Made by a program: the position numbers and the translations under genes
Notes under the pieces: generated by a model
The model's database searches: none
Told to the model about the DNA's origin: nothing
Seen by the model: the letters and a program-made list of their open reading frames with translations, nothing else
In this document: piece by piece, positions 25,529-34,504 of the stretch
How positions within the stretch are numbered: position 1 is the stretch's first letter
Layout: the number at the start of each line of letters is the position of its first letter
DNA from: Phycisphaerales bacterium
Lineage (GTDB): Bacteria; Bacteroidota; Bacteroidia; Chitinophagales; Chitinophagaceae
Direction of reading: 5' to 3'
DNA: 56,495 nt
Assembly (NCBI GenBank): GCA_030054025.1
Contig: JASGCQ010000004.1
Span: 1-56,495 of the forward strand

Positions 25529-28262
25529 GATCGCTTTGTTTTTGCGTTGCGATGGTTTCTTTTAGGGGTGCTGCTATTGGTTTTGGATTTTCGTATTCGG
25601 CTTTTTGTAATTGCTGCAGGTGCTGCACATCCATGTCCTTCCCTGCCATCAATTCCATGGCTGATTGTCGGTCGCCCAGTTGCGCCGCATGTTCCAACAA
25701 CGCTACTTTGTCATCGGTATAAATCGTAACGGATTCACGACCCCTTGAAACCGACACATAAAACTGTTTGGCATCGGTAGCAGGAAAGGTGGATGCGGGT
25801 TGTGCAATCAACACATGGTCAACGGTTTTTCCTTGTGCTGCATAAGAAGTGATGCAATAGGCATGACTGATATGACCAAATTCTTTTGGCAGGCGATACT
25901 TGCTTTTACTGATTACATTGTGCAGGATGATATCGCCTCTCTCCGTAATGTCGGTTACTTTCAAGGTTTGACCATTATTCAACCGTTTTTGATATTGGTC
26001 AAAACTGTTTCGGGTGATTTTTATCTGGTCGCCCTTTGCTAATTTTATGCTGTCGGGTTCATAGACTTCATACATATTTGCTTTATTTAGCGGCAATATT
26101 GTTGTTTGGTTTTTATCATTGGTGAGGATGATAGTATTGTTGTCTGTTGCGGTTACCTGCCATACACTGCCCCGTTTGATGTTGGAGAGGTTTTGATTAA
26201 ACTGAATAATTTGTCCTGCTTTATAATTTCTGGCATCCGATTTTTGCGCTTCGGTGAATTTTAAATTATTCAACCGCAGCACTTCAATTTCTTTTTTACC
26301 CAGCAAGCCTGCGGCTTTTAATTTAGACCTTATTGCTTCGGTTACCGCATCGCTTTGTTTATGCGTTGGCGAAACCACCACAGCACTCTTGCCTTTTTTG
26401 ATATGGCTGATATAGGCTGCGACCAACGATTCATGGGGTTTTGTCTTATCAATCGTTTGGATAGCACCCATATTATCCAACCTCTCAAATGCTTGTTGAA
26501 TATCACCCTTCGCCAAGTCTTGCACCGCTTCTCTGTAATCGGCTTTTAGCTGGCGGTAAATTTTATTCACTTCCGCCGCTTTAATGCCTGCGACAATATT
26601 TAGGATTCGCAAGGCATCACCTCGAACTACGCTGGCATGTTGGCGAGTATCGCCGCCCAATATCAGCCGGCAGTTGTTTGTCTTGGCAATCGTCAGCAAC
26701 GCTTTCATATCTTTTGTTCCCAATAACCCTGCTTCATCCACCCATAATACTTGGTTTGTTAATTGCTTTTGCTGTTCTTTATCCAACAATAATCCCGCAA
26801 CCGTATTGGCTTCTTTAAAACCTTCTGCTACCAACACGCCTTTGGAGGCTTCGGCGGTGGGAGCAACAATCATGATTTTTTTACCAGCAGTTTCTATATG
26901 TTTTACCGCTTCTTTGAGCAGGGTAGTTTTGCCCGAGCCTGCTGCACCAAGCACAATCGAAACTTGATGGCTAGTGGTCAATATATGGCTTACAGCTTGC
27001 CCCTGTTGCTCCTCCAGTTCAATGGCGGGGGCTTGCTGGTATAAAGGCTGCATTTTGCCCATACCCTCTCTGGCCAGTTTTACCATGGCTTTTTCTTCTT
27101 CTAATACTTCTTTGGTGGTGCAAACCATTCTGCTCTTTTCTTTTACCCGCAGGATACGATTATCGGTTGCAAAGCCTTGCAGGATGGATTCAATGTTTAG
27201 TTGGTGGTCGCCCAGACTGTATTTTAAAGCGGATTCCAACAGCTTTCTTTCGGCTATCACCGATGCACGTTCAAAACCATGCTGTAAAGCATAGTCAATA
27301 GCGGATGGGGGATGGTGGTTTAGTGTTGCTGCTTTTGGTGCATAACGGATGGGTGGGTTTGATGTTGCGGGATCTTGATTGGTATTAAGGGCTTTGATTG
27401 CTGTGCGCCATGCTGCTTTGAGTTCTTTCATGCCCAAGCCTTTTTGCTTTTTGGAACGTGTTCTTGCTCCCAGTTCACTGAGTTGTTTGGCATCAGTAAT
27501 ACGGTTATCCTTGGCATACCGACCAATCGCATCGGTTCTTTTGGAAAACAAATCAATCGCTGTTTGTGGCACACCCACCATTTCAAAAGATTTTTCGGTT
27601 TTGCGGATTCCATAGCCAGCTTCTATCAATTTATCAGATAGTCGTTTATGAAACAAAGCCTGATAATAGGGCATGTCTCGTTTGATGTCACGGAACTGAC
27701 CTGCTTTGTATTTTTTTTCAATATTGTCCCAGGTTACATTAAACACAAAACAATGGCTGTGCAGATGCGGGTCTGGAGCAGAACCATCCACGGGTCTTGC
27801 GGTCTGGTGAGTAAACGCCGCCCAAAGCAGTTCACCTGTTTGTCGGTCGGCATCTTTGCCCGAAGACCTGACCCGTGTTTGCGCATCTTCTTCGATGGCG
27901 TGCATGGTTGCGCTTACGGCTGACTCGAAAATTTCCATGATATGATTGTCCTTGCTCAACGCATGGACAATGGATACGGATTTCGGGCAATGAAAATTAA
28001 TATCATAGCCCGTGGTCCGGTTTGCTTTGGTGCGGGGTGTTAGCGGCTGACCAGTGAACGGGGTTCTGTTCTCACAGAGGGTAAAAAAATCTTCTTTCGT
28101 TACCAATCCGGCAATGCTTAAACGCTCGGCGATTTTGCCTGCAAAAATGCCTGGCAATTCCTGGTCATTGAGATAGTAATCCGACTTCACCAATGCATCG
28201 GTGAAATAGGATTTGGCGTGGCTGGCTGAACTGCTTTGTATCATCCGTATCATGACCAGCAT
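25512..28262 (-). CDS. MobF-type conjugative relaxase-helicase (TrwC/TraI-like)
   Basis: This 916-residue bifunctional protein nicks oriT and unwinds the transferred strand. The relaxase domain has the N-terminal Tyr pair (DYYLND, residues 28-33) and the metal-binding three-His motif PDPHLHSH (His166, 168, 170). The SF1 helicase part has a P-loop GAAGSGKTTLLKE (about 440), the DEAG box WVDEAGLLGT and GGDTRQHASV. Start codons at 28262, 28253 or 28244 are all possible. It reads away from the divergent region at 28263-28534, where its oriT probably lies. Confidence 0.93.
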   Translation of the reverse strand: MLVMIRMIQSSSASHAKSYFTDALVKSDYYLNDQELPGIFAGKIAERLSIAGLVTKEDFFTLCENRTPFTGQPLTPRTKANRTTGYDINFHCPKSVSIVHALSKDNHIMEIFESAVSATMHAIEEDAQTRVRSSGKDADRQTGELLWAAFTHQTARPVDGSAPDPHLHSHCFVFNVTWDNIEKKYKAGQFRDIKRDMPYYQALFHKRLSDKLIEAGYGIRKTEKSFEMVGVPQTAIDLFSKRTDAIGRYAKDNRITDAKQLSELGARTRSKKQKGLGMKELKAAWRTAIKALNTNQDPATSNPPIRYAPKAATLNHHPPSAIDYALQHGFERASVIAERKLLESALKYSLGDHQLNIESILQGFATDNRILRVKEKSRMVCTTKEVLEEEKAMVKLAREGMGKMQPLYQQAPAIELEEQQGQAVSHILTTSHQVSIVLGAAGSGKTTLLKEAVKHIETAGKKIMIVAPTAEASKGVLVAEGFKEANTVAGLLLDKEQQKQLTNQVLWVDEAGLLGTKDMKALLTIAKTNNCRLILGGDTRQHASVVRGDALRILNIVAGIKAAEVNKIYRQLKADYREAVQDLAKGDIQQAFERLDNMGAIQTIDKTKPHESLVAAYISHIKKGKSAVVVSPTHKQSDAVTEAIRSKLKAAGLLGKKEIEVLRLNNLKFTEAQKSDARNYKAGQIIQFNQNLSNIKRGSVWQVTATDNNTIILTNDKNQTTILPLNKANMYEVYEPDSIKLAKGDQIKITRNSFDQYQKRLNNGQTLKVTDITERGDIILHNVISKSKYRLPKEFGHISHAYCITSYAAQGKTVDHVLIAQPASTFPATDAKQFYVSVSRGRESVTIYTDDKVALLEHAAQLGDRQSAMELMAGKDMDVQHLQQLQKAEYENPKPIAAPLKETIATQKQSDHEPAL

Positions 28263-28534
28263 GTATAAAGGCTTTTGCAGATGAATTGGGAAATTTTCTG
28301 ATTGCGTTAGAAAACACGCATCACAAATAATCTCAGCACAGCCAAAAAGCTGTGTTCAAAAACCCGTTATAGTCCATTAAAATGAAGCCCATCAGACATC
28401 TTCCCTAAGCACAGCTTAGGAGGAAGGGAGAAGAGGTAATTTTTTTATTTCCTAACACAGCTCGGCGATAATTTATCGCCTCTCATGCCTGTCGTAAGCA
28501 AATAGATTTTATCTTTAGAAAAACGAACAGTTTC
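28263..28534. promoter_or_regulatory. Divergent promoter and candidate oriT of the MobF module
   Basis: Two palindromes stand out. CCTAAGC-ACA-GCTTAGG (28404-28420) is extended by CTTCC/GGAAG-like flanks. GGCGATAA-T-TTATCGCC (28464-28480) is a 17-bp dyad 54 bp before the small HTH gene, fitting an operator. A MobF relaxase usually nicks near its own gene, so oriT is expected here. The nick site cannot be identified by eye. Confidence 0.45.
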
Positions 28535-28804
28535 ATGGAAGTGATTTGTTTAGAAGATAAAGCCTTTTATCAGTTGTTTGATAAAGTGATGGCGCATATA
28601 AAAGAGCAGCACAGCATCAAACAAGATAAATGGGTATCGGGTGAAGAAGCCATGCAGCAGCTTCGCATCACCAGCAAAACCACCTTGCAGAAATTACGGG
28701 ATGAAGGCAAAATCCGTTTCTCGCAACCTGAAAAGAAAATCATTTTATACGATACGGATTCTATCAGTGAATATCTTGAAAAAAACTCCCGCAATACTTT
28801 TTAA
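28535..28804 (+). CDS. Helix-turn-helix DNA-binding protein (excisionase-like)
   Basis: This 89-residue protein has an N-terminal helix followed by an HTH_17-type domain (SGEEAMQQLRITSKTTLQKL, then RDEGKIRFSQPEKKIILYDT). Such proteins in Bacteroidota mobile elements act as excision factors or regulators. It is divergent from the MobF relaxase and ends 2 bp before the next gene's ATG, so the two form an operon. Confidence 0.8.
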   Translation: MEVICLEDKAFYQLFDKVMAHIKEQHSIKQDKWVSGEEAMQQLRITSKTTLQKLRDEGKIRFSQPEKKIILYDTDSISEYLEKNSRNTF

Positions 28805-28806
28805 TC

Positions 28807-29040
28807 ATGGAAGAACACATCAACCCAACCTATCTCAAAGGCTTTAATGACGGCTATATCCTGAGCAAGCATGAGCCTGCAATTTTATCGGGCATCCTTA
28901 AAAGCGACAACCCTGCCAATGAATTTTTAAAAGCTTTAAAAGCCGGGCAGAAGCAATTTGAAACAGAAAAAATACTAGAAATGATTAAGCAAGGGAAGGA
29001 GAATACAGAGAGGGGGAGAAAAAATGAAATTGAGAAATAG
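28807..29040 (+). CDS. Hypothetical protein paired with the HTH gene
   Basis: This 77-residue charged, mostly helical protein (MEEHINPTYLKGFNDGYILSK) has a Lys/Glu-rich tail and no recognised domain. It is translationally linked to the upstream HTH gene and may be an accessory mobilization protein. Function unknown. Confidence 0.7.
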   Translation: MEEHINPTYLKGFNDGYILSKHEPAILSGILKSDNPANEFLKALKAGQKQFETEKILEMIKQGKENTERGRKNEIEK

Positions 29041-29118
29041 CATTAAATGAGTAACAAATAGCATTTTCTTCGTATAAGAATCATACGAAGAAAATAAATA
29101 ATTTAATGCTACGAGTAC

Positions 29119-29301
29119 TTAAATGTAGTAGCTATGAATGGTTGAAGCCAGTTTCTGAAAAGAAGCATCTAAAAAATACAATTCTTTTCCTCCTGAACCA
29201 GCTCCGCCACCCTGCCCAGGGCAACATTCTAGACTATTCAATTCAAAAGCAACTACATTACATTTAACTGATGAAGGTTTAGTGTTTTTTTTCTGTTCCA
29301 T
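29119..29301 (-). CDS. Small Gly/Cys-containing peptide gene
   Basis: This 60-residue open frame starts at an ATG (29301) inside the 3' end of the membrane-protein gene: MEQKKNTKPSSVKCNVVAFE, then a short CCPGQGGGAGSGGKE block. The overlap with the upstream stop suggests translational coupling. A leader-like charged N-terminus followed by Cys-Cys and a Gly-rich stretch resembles peptide natural-product precursors, but no modifying enzyme is adjacent. It could be non-coding. Confidence 0.4.
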   Translation of the reverse strand: MEQKKNTKPSSVKCNVVAFELNSLECCPGQGGGAGSGGKELYFLDASFQKLASTIHSYYI

Positions 29302-30400
29302 TTTTTTCCTCTTTTTGGAGTTTTTCAAAGTATATAGAGAATTTGTCATTGCGAACGAAATAGAGCTCGAGTCCATTCGTAACAACTTCCGAAGACTGCC
29401 TGTTTATAGTCTTATTGTCAATCGTTTCCGCAATACTTTCAGCTTCAGGGTTTATTTTTTTCTGAAGCTGACTCATATTCCGTGCAAATTTACAACTATA
29501 TGCAATATCTATATCATCCATTTTGTTAACAACTGTTAATTGAAAATTTTCGGTATATCCTTTAAATAAAATAAAAAACCAGCTATCGCTATTTGATTTT
29601 TCGCCATTAACTAGAAGCCAAAATCTATAAGCAATACTTTGAATGACATACCCGTTTTCAGGAATGTCTGCGATAAAATTTTTAATTACGTATCGTTTAT
29701 CTTTCAAAGTTTTAAAATCAATCAACCCCCCAAAAGGGATTATGTATTCTTCTTTTTGGGTTTCATTACCATTTTTTTTATTTGGTTTTATGTACGTTAA
29801 TTTATGCATCACCATTTGCCCAATTTCACCATCGACATTTGGTCCTGGTTCAACAAACATTGAAATGTTGGTAGGCATTTTATCCTCCTTACACATATTC
29901 GTTATTTTATGCTCTGAAACTACGTGTATTTGAAGATATTTTTTACTTTCATCCAAACGAAGTAATTGTATGGTAATTTTGCTATCAGCGTTATAGGATA
30001 ATAAATCTATGAGTCTTTCTTTTAAGTAAAAGTCTGCATTTTCAGAGATATTTTCTCCATTAGCTAGTGATGAAACTCTTATATCATAGCTTTCATCTCG
30101 TAATAACTTTGTACTTATTAAAAGACCAACAAAACCAGTACCAAAAAAAATCAAATCCTCGCTGAATGATGGGAATAATGAATCGATAAAACCGTCTTTA
30201 AAACCCAATTCATTAAACAAACATGATACCACACCATAGTTAAACTTACAATAGAACCATAAAAGCAAGAAAAACAAATATAGTATAATCAGTATTCTGA
30301 ATTTTAGCCATGTGTGAAAAAGTCGTTTGCGCCAATAGTATTTAGGTCTTTTATATAATGAGACCAATGGCCATTTTGTTAAACTGTATTTGATACGCAT
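29279..30400 (-). CDS. Hypothetical membrane protein with two N-terminal TM segments
   Basis: This 373-residue protein has a basic N-terminus, then a hydrophobic helix (ILIILYLFFLLLWFYCKF, about 33-50) and a second one (about 85-102, FGTGFVGLLISTKLL). A large soluble, beta-rich domain follows. No catalytic motif is recognised. Base use is AT-rich, unlike the mobilization genes around it, so it is probably cargo inserted between the HTH pair and the coupling-protein gene. A 60-aa gene overlaps its 3' end. Confidence 0.75.
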   Translation of the reverse strand: MRIKYSLTKWPLVSLYKRPKYYWRKRLFHTWLKFRILIILYLFFLLLWFYCKFNYGVVSCLFNELGFKDGFIDSLFPSFSEDLIFFGTGFVGLLISTKLLRDESYDIRVSSLANGENISENADFYLKERLIDLLSYNADSKITIQLLRLDESKKYLQIHVVSEHKITNMCKEDKMPTNISMFVEPGPNVDGEIGQMVMHKLTYIKPNKKNGNETQKEEYIIPFGGLIDFKTLKDKRYVIKNFIADIPENGYVIQSIAYRFWLLVNGEKSNSDSWFFILFKGYTENFQLTVVNKMDDIDIAYSCKFARNMSQLQKKINPEAESIAETIDNKTINRQSSEVVTNGLELYFVRNDKFSIYFEKLQKEEKNGTEKKH

Positions 30401-30480
30401 ATATATATTTAAAATACCAAATCTGAAGTAAAATAAATGTATAACGTAGTAAGCTATAATTTATTTTTCGAAAGAAGTGT

Positions 30481-32418
30481 TCATTCTTTAAAATACGGAT
30501 TCTTATCCGCCAGTGCCAGCAATTCCGCATCCTCATAATAAGGATGTTTATGGATACGCAGGGGCGGTTTATCGGCGAGGAATGCAAAAATGGTTTTACC
30601 TGATTCACGGCGCAATTCATCGGGGGTAATCAATTCCCGCGGTGTGGAGTCAGCATTGGTGATGTTAAATATCGAAGTGCCAGAATAGGTGACCCTCGAA
30701 GTTTTACCCATGGCATGACTGATATAATCCGCCGAAAAATTATCACTCACATTAAAAAAATGCCGCACGCTGCTATTGGCAATAAAACTTTCCCAGTTAT
30801 TGCCATACACATCACGCAGTTGTATCAACGATTGCAGGATGCACCAAATCGTAACTTCATACCCCGCATAAGTGCTGAGGGCGATTTCGATTTCAGACAT
30901 ATAGCCCAATGCTGCGAACTCATCCAATAAAAAAGCTACTTTTTTATTTGGCTTTCTTACTACGGCTCGCATGGTTGAGGTAACCACCAAACGCAACCAC
31001 CGTGCGTGGCTTTTTAATTTATCAACAGGGATGATGATATATAAAGAACTATTGCCGTCGGCTAATTGATAGGGATTAAAATCACTTTTTAGAGAGGTTT
31101 GGAGCGCAGGAGAGTTTAAAAAATTCGTGGATTGCAGAGCGGTGGCAATGATACTGCCAAAGGTTTTCTCCCCCGCTTGTTGCAATTTGATGATTTCATT
31201 GGCGGCAGTGCGCACCGCCAGACCGCAATAAGGATTATCATTGCTGCTCATTTTGGCGAGTAATTTATCCCAAGATTCTTCGTTCAAACGCAACCATTGC
31301 CAAAGCGTGGACAATGTTTTGGGCGGAAAAGAAATAATATCTTCTGCGGTTTGTTCGTATGAACTTTCTTCAGTCACTGCGCTATCATGGTCCTGCGTCA
31401 TCAGATGCATGATGAGTCCTGCAATAATGGCCCTGGCATTATCGGTAAAGAAATTATCTTTTTCATCGGCATTCATCGGCACAATCATTTCTGCAATCAC
31501 TGCTACATCATCCACAAAATTGATATTGCTGATATCGGCTAAAATATCCAAGGGATTATAGGCGCTGCTTTCTTTGATATGGTCGGTCAACAAACCCCAG
31601 GGATTTAAGATGACCACTTTTCTGCCCGATGCTTCCTGCGCCCGAATAGTAATGGCTGCATTCTCACCCTTGGGATCAATCACCACCCAGGAGCCTTGAT
31701 AATTGCCCAAGCCTAACAAGTTTGGGATGATTAAATTTGTGCCTTTACCGCCTCTGGTGCCTGCCACGGTAAGCAAATGGCCTTTATCGGAAAAAATCAA
31801 CGCCTCCCCAATATATAAGCCTTCGCCTTGTGTATATTCCACCACATCGGAATAGGTAGCAAAACGTGCTGTGCCAAATTTATTGCCTTCTAAATTTAAT
31901 CTTGCAATACTGGAACGCCAGCGTTTATACACCATAAAAATCAGGCTGGTAGCGATAAGGTTTGCGACCGCATAGATCATAAACACATAGATATCCTTGT
32001 CCTGAAAAAATACTGCCCAGATAATCGCTAACAGAATAATGGCTAGGATTATAAATACCCAGATCAACACTGCTCCGGCAAACATGGCAAACCGCACAAT
32101 CGGAATCGTTCGGTTTAAATCGGGCAGCAAATCATTTTTCTGGTCCTCGTCCAGCATAAAGCGTTTATAGCCGCGAAAGAAACCCCACATAATTCCCATC
32201 ACCGTAATCGGGGATAACAAAAATCCAATCAGATATAACCATCGTTTTACCTTGGCTTGCGGGTTGGGATAGCGGCGCAACAAGAGCTGCACTTCATAAG
32301 GATGCACTTTAAAATAGCGGTATAATTTCTGCTGCCAAACAGGGGCATGCGCCGCCCATTCCTCATAATGTATCTCTCCTAAAGAGGGTTGTTTTGGTGT
32401 GGATGTTTGGCCTGTCAT
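30481..32418 (-). CDS. Type IV coupling protein (VirD4/TraG/TraD-like)
   Basis: This 645-residue ATPase recruits the relaxase-DNA complex to a type IV secretion channel. N-terminal membrane segments are visible (LYLIGFLLSPITVMGIMWGF and two more before residue 165). Walker A is VAGTRGGKGTNLIIPNLLG and Walker B is FLLDEFAALGYM. The C-terminal part has the TraG-type VTIWCILQSLIQLRDVYG. No VirB4, VirB6 or other channel genes occur in the window, so the element would use another element's channel. Confidence 0.93.
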   Translation of the reverse strand: MTGQTSTPKQPSLGEIHYEEWAAHAPVWQQKLYRYFKVHPYEVQLLLRRYPNPQAKVKRWLYLIGFLLSPITVMGIMWGFFRGYKRFMLDEDQKNDLLPDLNRTIPIVRFAMFAGAVLIWVFIILAIILLAIIWAVFFQDKDIYVFMIYAVANLIATSLIFMVYKRWRSSIARLNLEGNKFGTARFATYSDVVEYTQGEGLYIGEALIFSDKGHLLTVAGTRGGKGTNLIIPNLLGLGNYQGSWVVIDPKGENAAITIRAQEASGRKVVILNPWGLLTDHIKESSAYNPLDILADISNINFVDDVAVIAEMIVPMNADEKDNFFTDNARAIIAGLIMHLMTQDHDSAVTEESSYEQTAEDIISFPPKTLSTLWQWLRLNEESWDKLLAKMSSNDNPYCGLAVRTAANEIIKLQQAGEKTFGSIIATALQSTNFLNSPALQTSLKSDFNPYQLADGNSSLYIIIPVDKLKSHARWLRLVVTSTMRAVVRKPNKKVAFLLDEFAALGYMSEIEIALSTYAGYEVTIWCILQSLIQLRDVYGNNWESFIANSSVRHFFNVSDNFSADYISHAMGKTSRVTYSGTSIFNITNADSTPRELITPDELRRESGKTIFAFLADKPPLRIHKHPYYEDAELLALADKNPYFKE

Positions 32419-32879
32419 GTTATACTTAAAAACGCTGTTGAATGAGTTTTAAAACGTTAAATTATTTTATTTTTTTTAAATCACAAATAAAAAAATGAAA
32501 CTACGTAGAAATACGTAGGCAAGAAACGTAGTTCTACGCAAGCTTTTTCCAGTAAGGGTTTGGCAATTTTAATCCCGCATACATCCAAATGATTTATGCT
32601 GTATTTTCGAAACTGAAAAATGAGAACACTGGATGAAACATACTCAATTATTCTGCCATTATTTTTTTAGTAAATAAAATAAAAGTTGTTGGATGCACTG
32701 TTGCAGTTGGAAACAAAAAATCTGTTGGGTGCAGACGGCAAAACTGATTTCGGAGGCACACGCAAGACGTGGTTTGTAGCTACAAAAACAATTCCCCTGA
32801 ATTCTTTTTGCATCCCTACACCTTCTTGTAAGGGAGACATTGCATTCTCCCTTAACCCTCTCGTTAAACATGACCCCTT
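32419..32879. promoter_or_regulatory. Candidate oriT / divergent control region upstream of mobC
   Basis: A cluster of ACGTAG-type repeats occupies 32498-32538, with inverted arms AACTACGT (32499-32506) and ACGTAGTT (32526-32533). Near mobC is a perfect 8-bp stem AAGGGAGA/TCTCCCTT (32830-32853), 27 bp before the start. MobC/MobA systems nick in the region upstream of mobC, so this is the likely oriT. A small open frame here (32686-32940) overlaps mobC and looks non-coding. Confidence 0.5.
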
Positions 32880-33254
32880 ATGGTTCGACCTACCAAAATC
32901 GCCGATGAAAAACGCAGCCTCACCATCCGGGTGCGGGTGACTGCGGCTGAGAAAAAAACACTGGTTACCGCTTCCGAAAACGAAGGCTATAGCCTCAGTG
33001 ATTTTATGCGGCTTAAATCCATCCATGCCGTGCCGAGGTCTAAAAAAGCGACACCGGAACGGGCAGCATTAATCCGTGGTTTGGGAGAATTGTCCAAACT
33101 CGGCAGCAACCTCAACCAGATTGCCCGTGCCTTGAACCGCCGTCAACAGGTGGGTGAGTTGCAGGGATTTTCATCGGAGTTGTTGCAATCTTTGTTGCAA
33201 CAAACGGATCGTCTTTCGGCACAGCTTTTAAATCTGTTGGAACATGGTCATTAG
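32880..33254 (+). CDS. mobC: MobC-family mobilization accessory protein
   Basis: This 124-residue protein binds oriT and helps the relaxase open the strands. The N-terminal ribbon-helix-helix (KRSLTIRVRVTAAEKKTLVT) is followed by the MobC signature SDFMRLKSI and LGSNLNQIARALNRR. It overlaps the relaxase gene by 11 bp, the standard mobC-mobA arrangement. Confidence 0.92.
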   Translation: MVRPTKIADEKRSLTIRVRVTAAEKKTLVTASENEGYSLSDFMRLKSIHAVPRSKKATPERAALIRGLGELSKLGSNLNQIARALNRRQQVGELQGFSSELLQSLLQQTDRLSAQLLNLLEHGH

Positions 33255-34299
33255 AGGACGCATCCGTGGCAATGGTCGGCAACTGGCCAATTATTTATTG
33301 ACGATGGCCGAGAACAGCGAGATCCAAATATTGGATATCAATGGCCGTGGTGCATTGCAGGAAGAAGCTTTGCGGCATGCGCTGACCTCGATGTCGCTTA
33401 CATCGGAACTCACCAAGAGCCAAAAGGGTTTGTATCATGCACAAATCAATCCGGCTTATGGCGATGATAAAAACATGACTCCAGCCGATTGGGAAAAAGC
33501 GGCGGATATGTTGGGCGAAGCCTTGGGGCTGGCCGACCAAAGACGGGTCATTGTGTTACACACTAAAAAAGACAGGACACATGCTCATGTGGTTTGGGAA
33601 CGCTACGACCATCAAAAGGGCATTATGCGTTCGGATAGTTTTTCCCGCTACAAACAAAATGCGGTGCGGCTGCAAATGGAAAAACAATTTGAACACAAAC
33701 AAACACCTGAAAAAAACCCGCACCGTGCGGACATGAAAAAAGAACTGTCTGCTTTGTGGCAGCAATCAACAACAGGAGCGGGTTTTATCAAGGCAGCAAA
33801 GGAATTGGGTTATATCATTGCGACCAGTCCTAACCGCAGGCCGTTTATGGTGATTGATCCCCATGGGCGTTCCTTTGATTTGGTCAGGCAACTGGATAAA
33901 GTGCAAACCAAAGAAGTGCGGGAACGGTTCAAGAGTGAAAAACTACCTACCGAAAAAACAGCCTTGCAGTCGGTTGCGACCCATCGGCAGATGCATAAAA
34001 CCCAGGAAGGGTTCTTGGATAAAATAGCAGTGCAGCAGGAAAATGAATCACTCAAACAAAATGACCAACGGCACAATAAAGCCAAAGAGTTTGCTGAGAC
34101 CAAACAAGACTTGCAAACCGATAAACAAGCTTTGTATCATGAACAAGCGGTTGCATTCAATGAAAGCAAACAAAAAATAACCAATCCCAATAGTTTATCA
34201 AAAACTGAAAAAGCTGCTTTAGAAAAAGCTGCCTTGGAAAAACTCAAAAAAATGCGGGAGAATAAAATCCAAACCAAGGGTAATCAACTGGATAGATAA
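33244..34299 (+). CDS. MobP-like relaxase/mobilization nuclease
   Basis: This 351-residue relaxase has an N-terminal domain with the two-His metal motif in LHTKKDRTHAHVVWERYD. The preceding MTPADWEKAADMLGEALGL segment is typical of the family. The C-terminus is a charged helical tail (about 240-351). The catalytic Tyr in the first 30 residues is probably within QLANYLLTM. It is the second relaxase of the island, on the opposite strand to the MobF enzyme. Confidence 0.88.
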   Translation: MVIRGRIRGNGRQLANYLLTMAENSEIQILDINGRGALQEEALRHALTSMSLTSELTKSQKGLYHAQINPAYGDDKNMTPADWEKAADMLGEALGLADQRRVIVLHTKKDRTHAHVVWERYDHQKGIMRSDSFSRYKQNAVRLQMEKQFEHKQTPEKNPHRADMKKELSALWQQSTTGAGFIKAAKELGYIIATSPNRRPFMVIDPHGRSFDLVRQLDKVQTKEVRERFKSEKLPTEKTALQSVATHRQMHKTQEGFLDKIAVQQENESLKQNDQRHNKAKEFAETKQDLQTDKQALYHEQAVAFNESKQKITNPNSLSKTEKAALEKAALEKLKKMRENKIQTKGNQLDR

Positions 34300-34329
34300 A
34301 AAAGATATTTTTTCTTTTTTAAAGAAAAA

Positions 34330-34367
34330 TTTGTTCATGAGTAAAGGATGGTTAGCTCATGAACAAA
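34330..34367 (+). repeat. Inverted repeat between relaxase and resolvase genes
   Basis: Perfect 12-bp arms TTTGTTCATGAG / CTCATGAACAAA lie 14 bp apart. It is 31 bp after the relaxase stop, so it may be a terminator. It also lies upstream of a serine recombinase, so it may be part of a res site. A related CATGAACAGAAAGG lies just before the resolvase start. Confidence 0.5.
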
Positions 34368-34504
34368 ATCCTCCATTTTTATAAAATCTCCCACCAATAA
34401 ACCATTCTATTACAGGCCTATGTAGTGCCGCACTAAGCGAATTTTAACAATAATCTGTTCAAATATAAACCATCGTTAACCCATGAACAGAAAGGTACTG
34501 TGAA

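Noticed and set aside
32686-32940. 84-codon frame upstream of mobC
   Set aside because: It overlaps mobC in another frame, has no ribosome-binding site and reads through two hairpins; better explained as control region or oriT.
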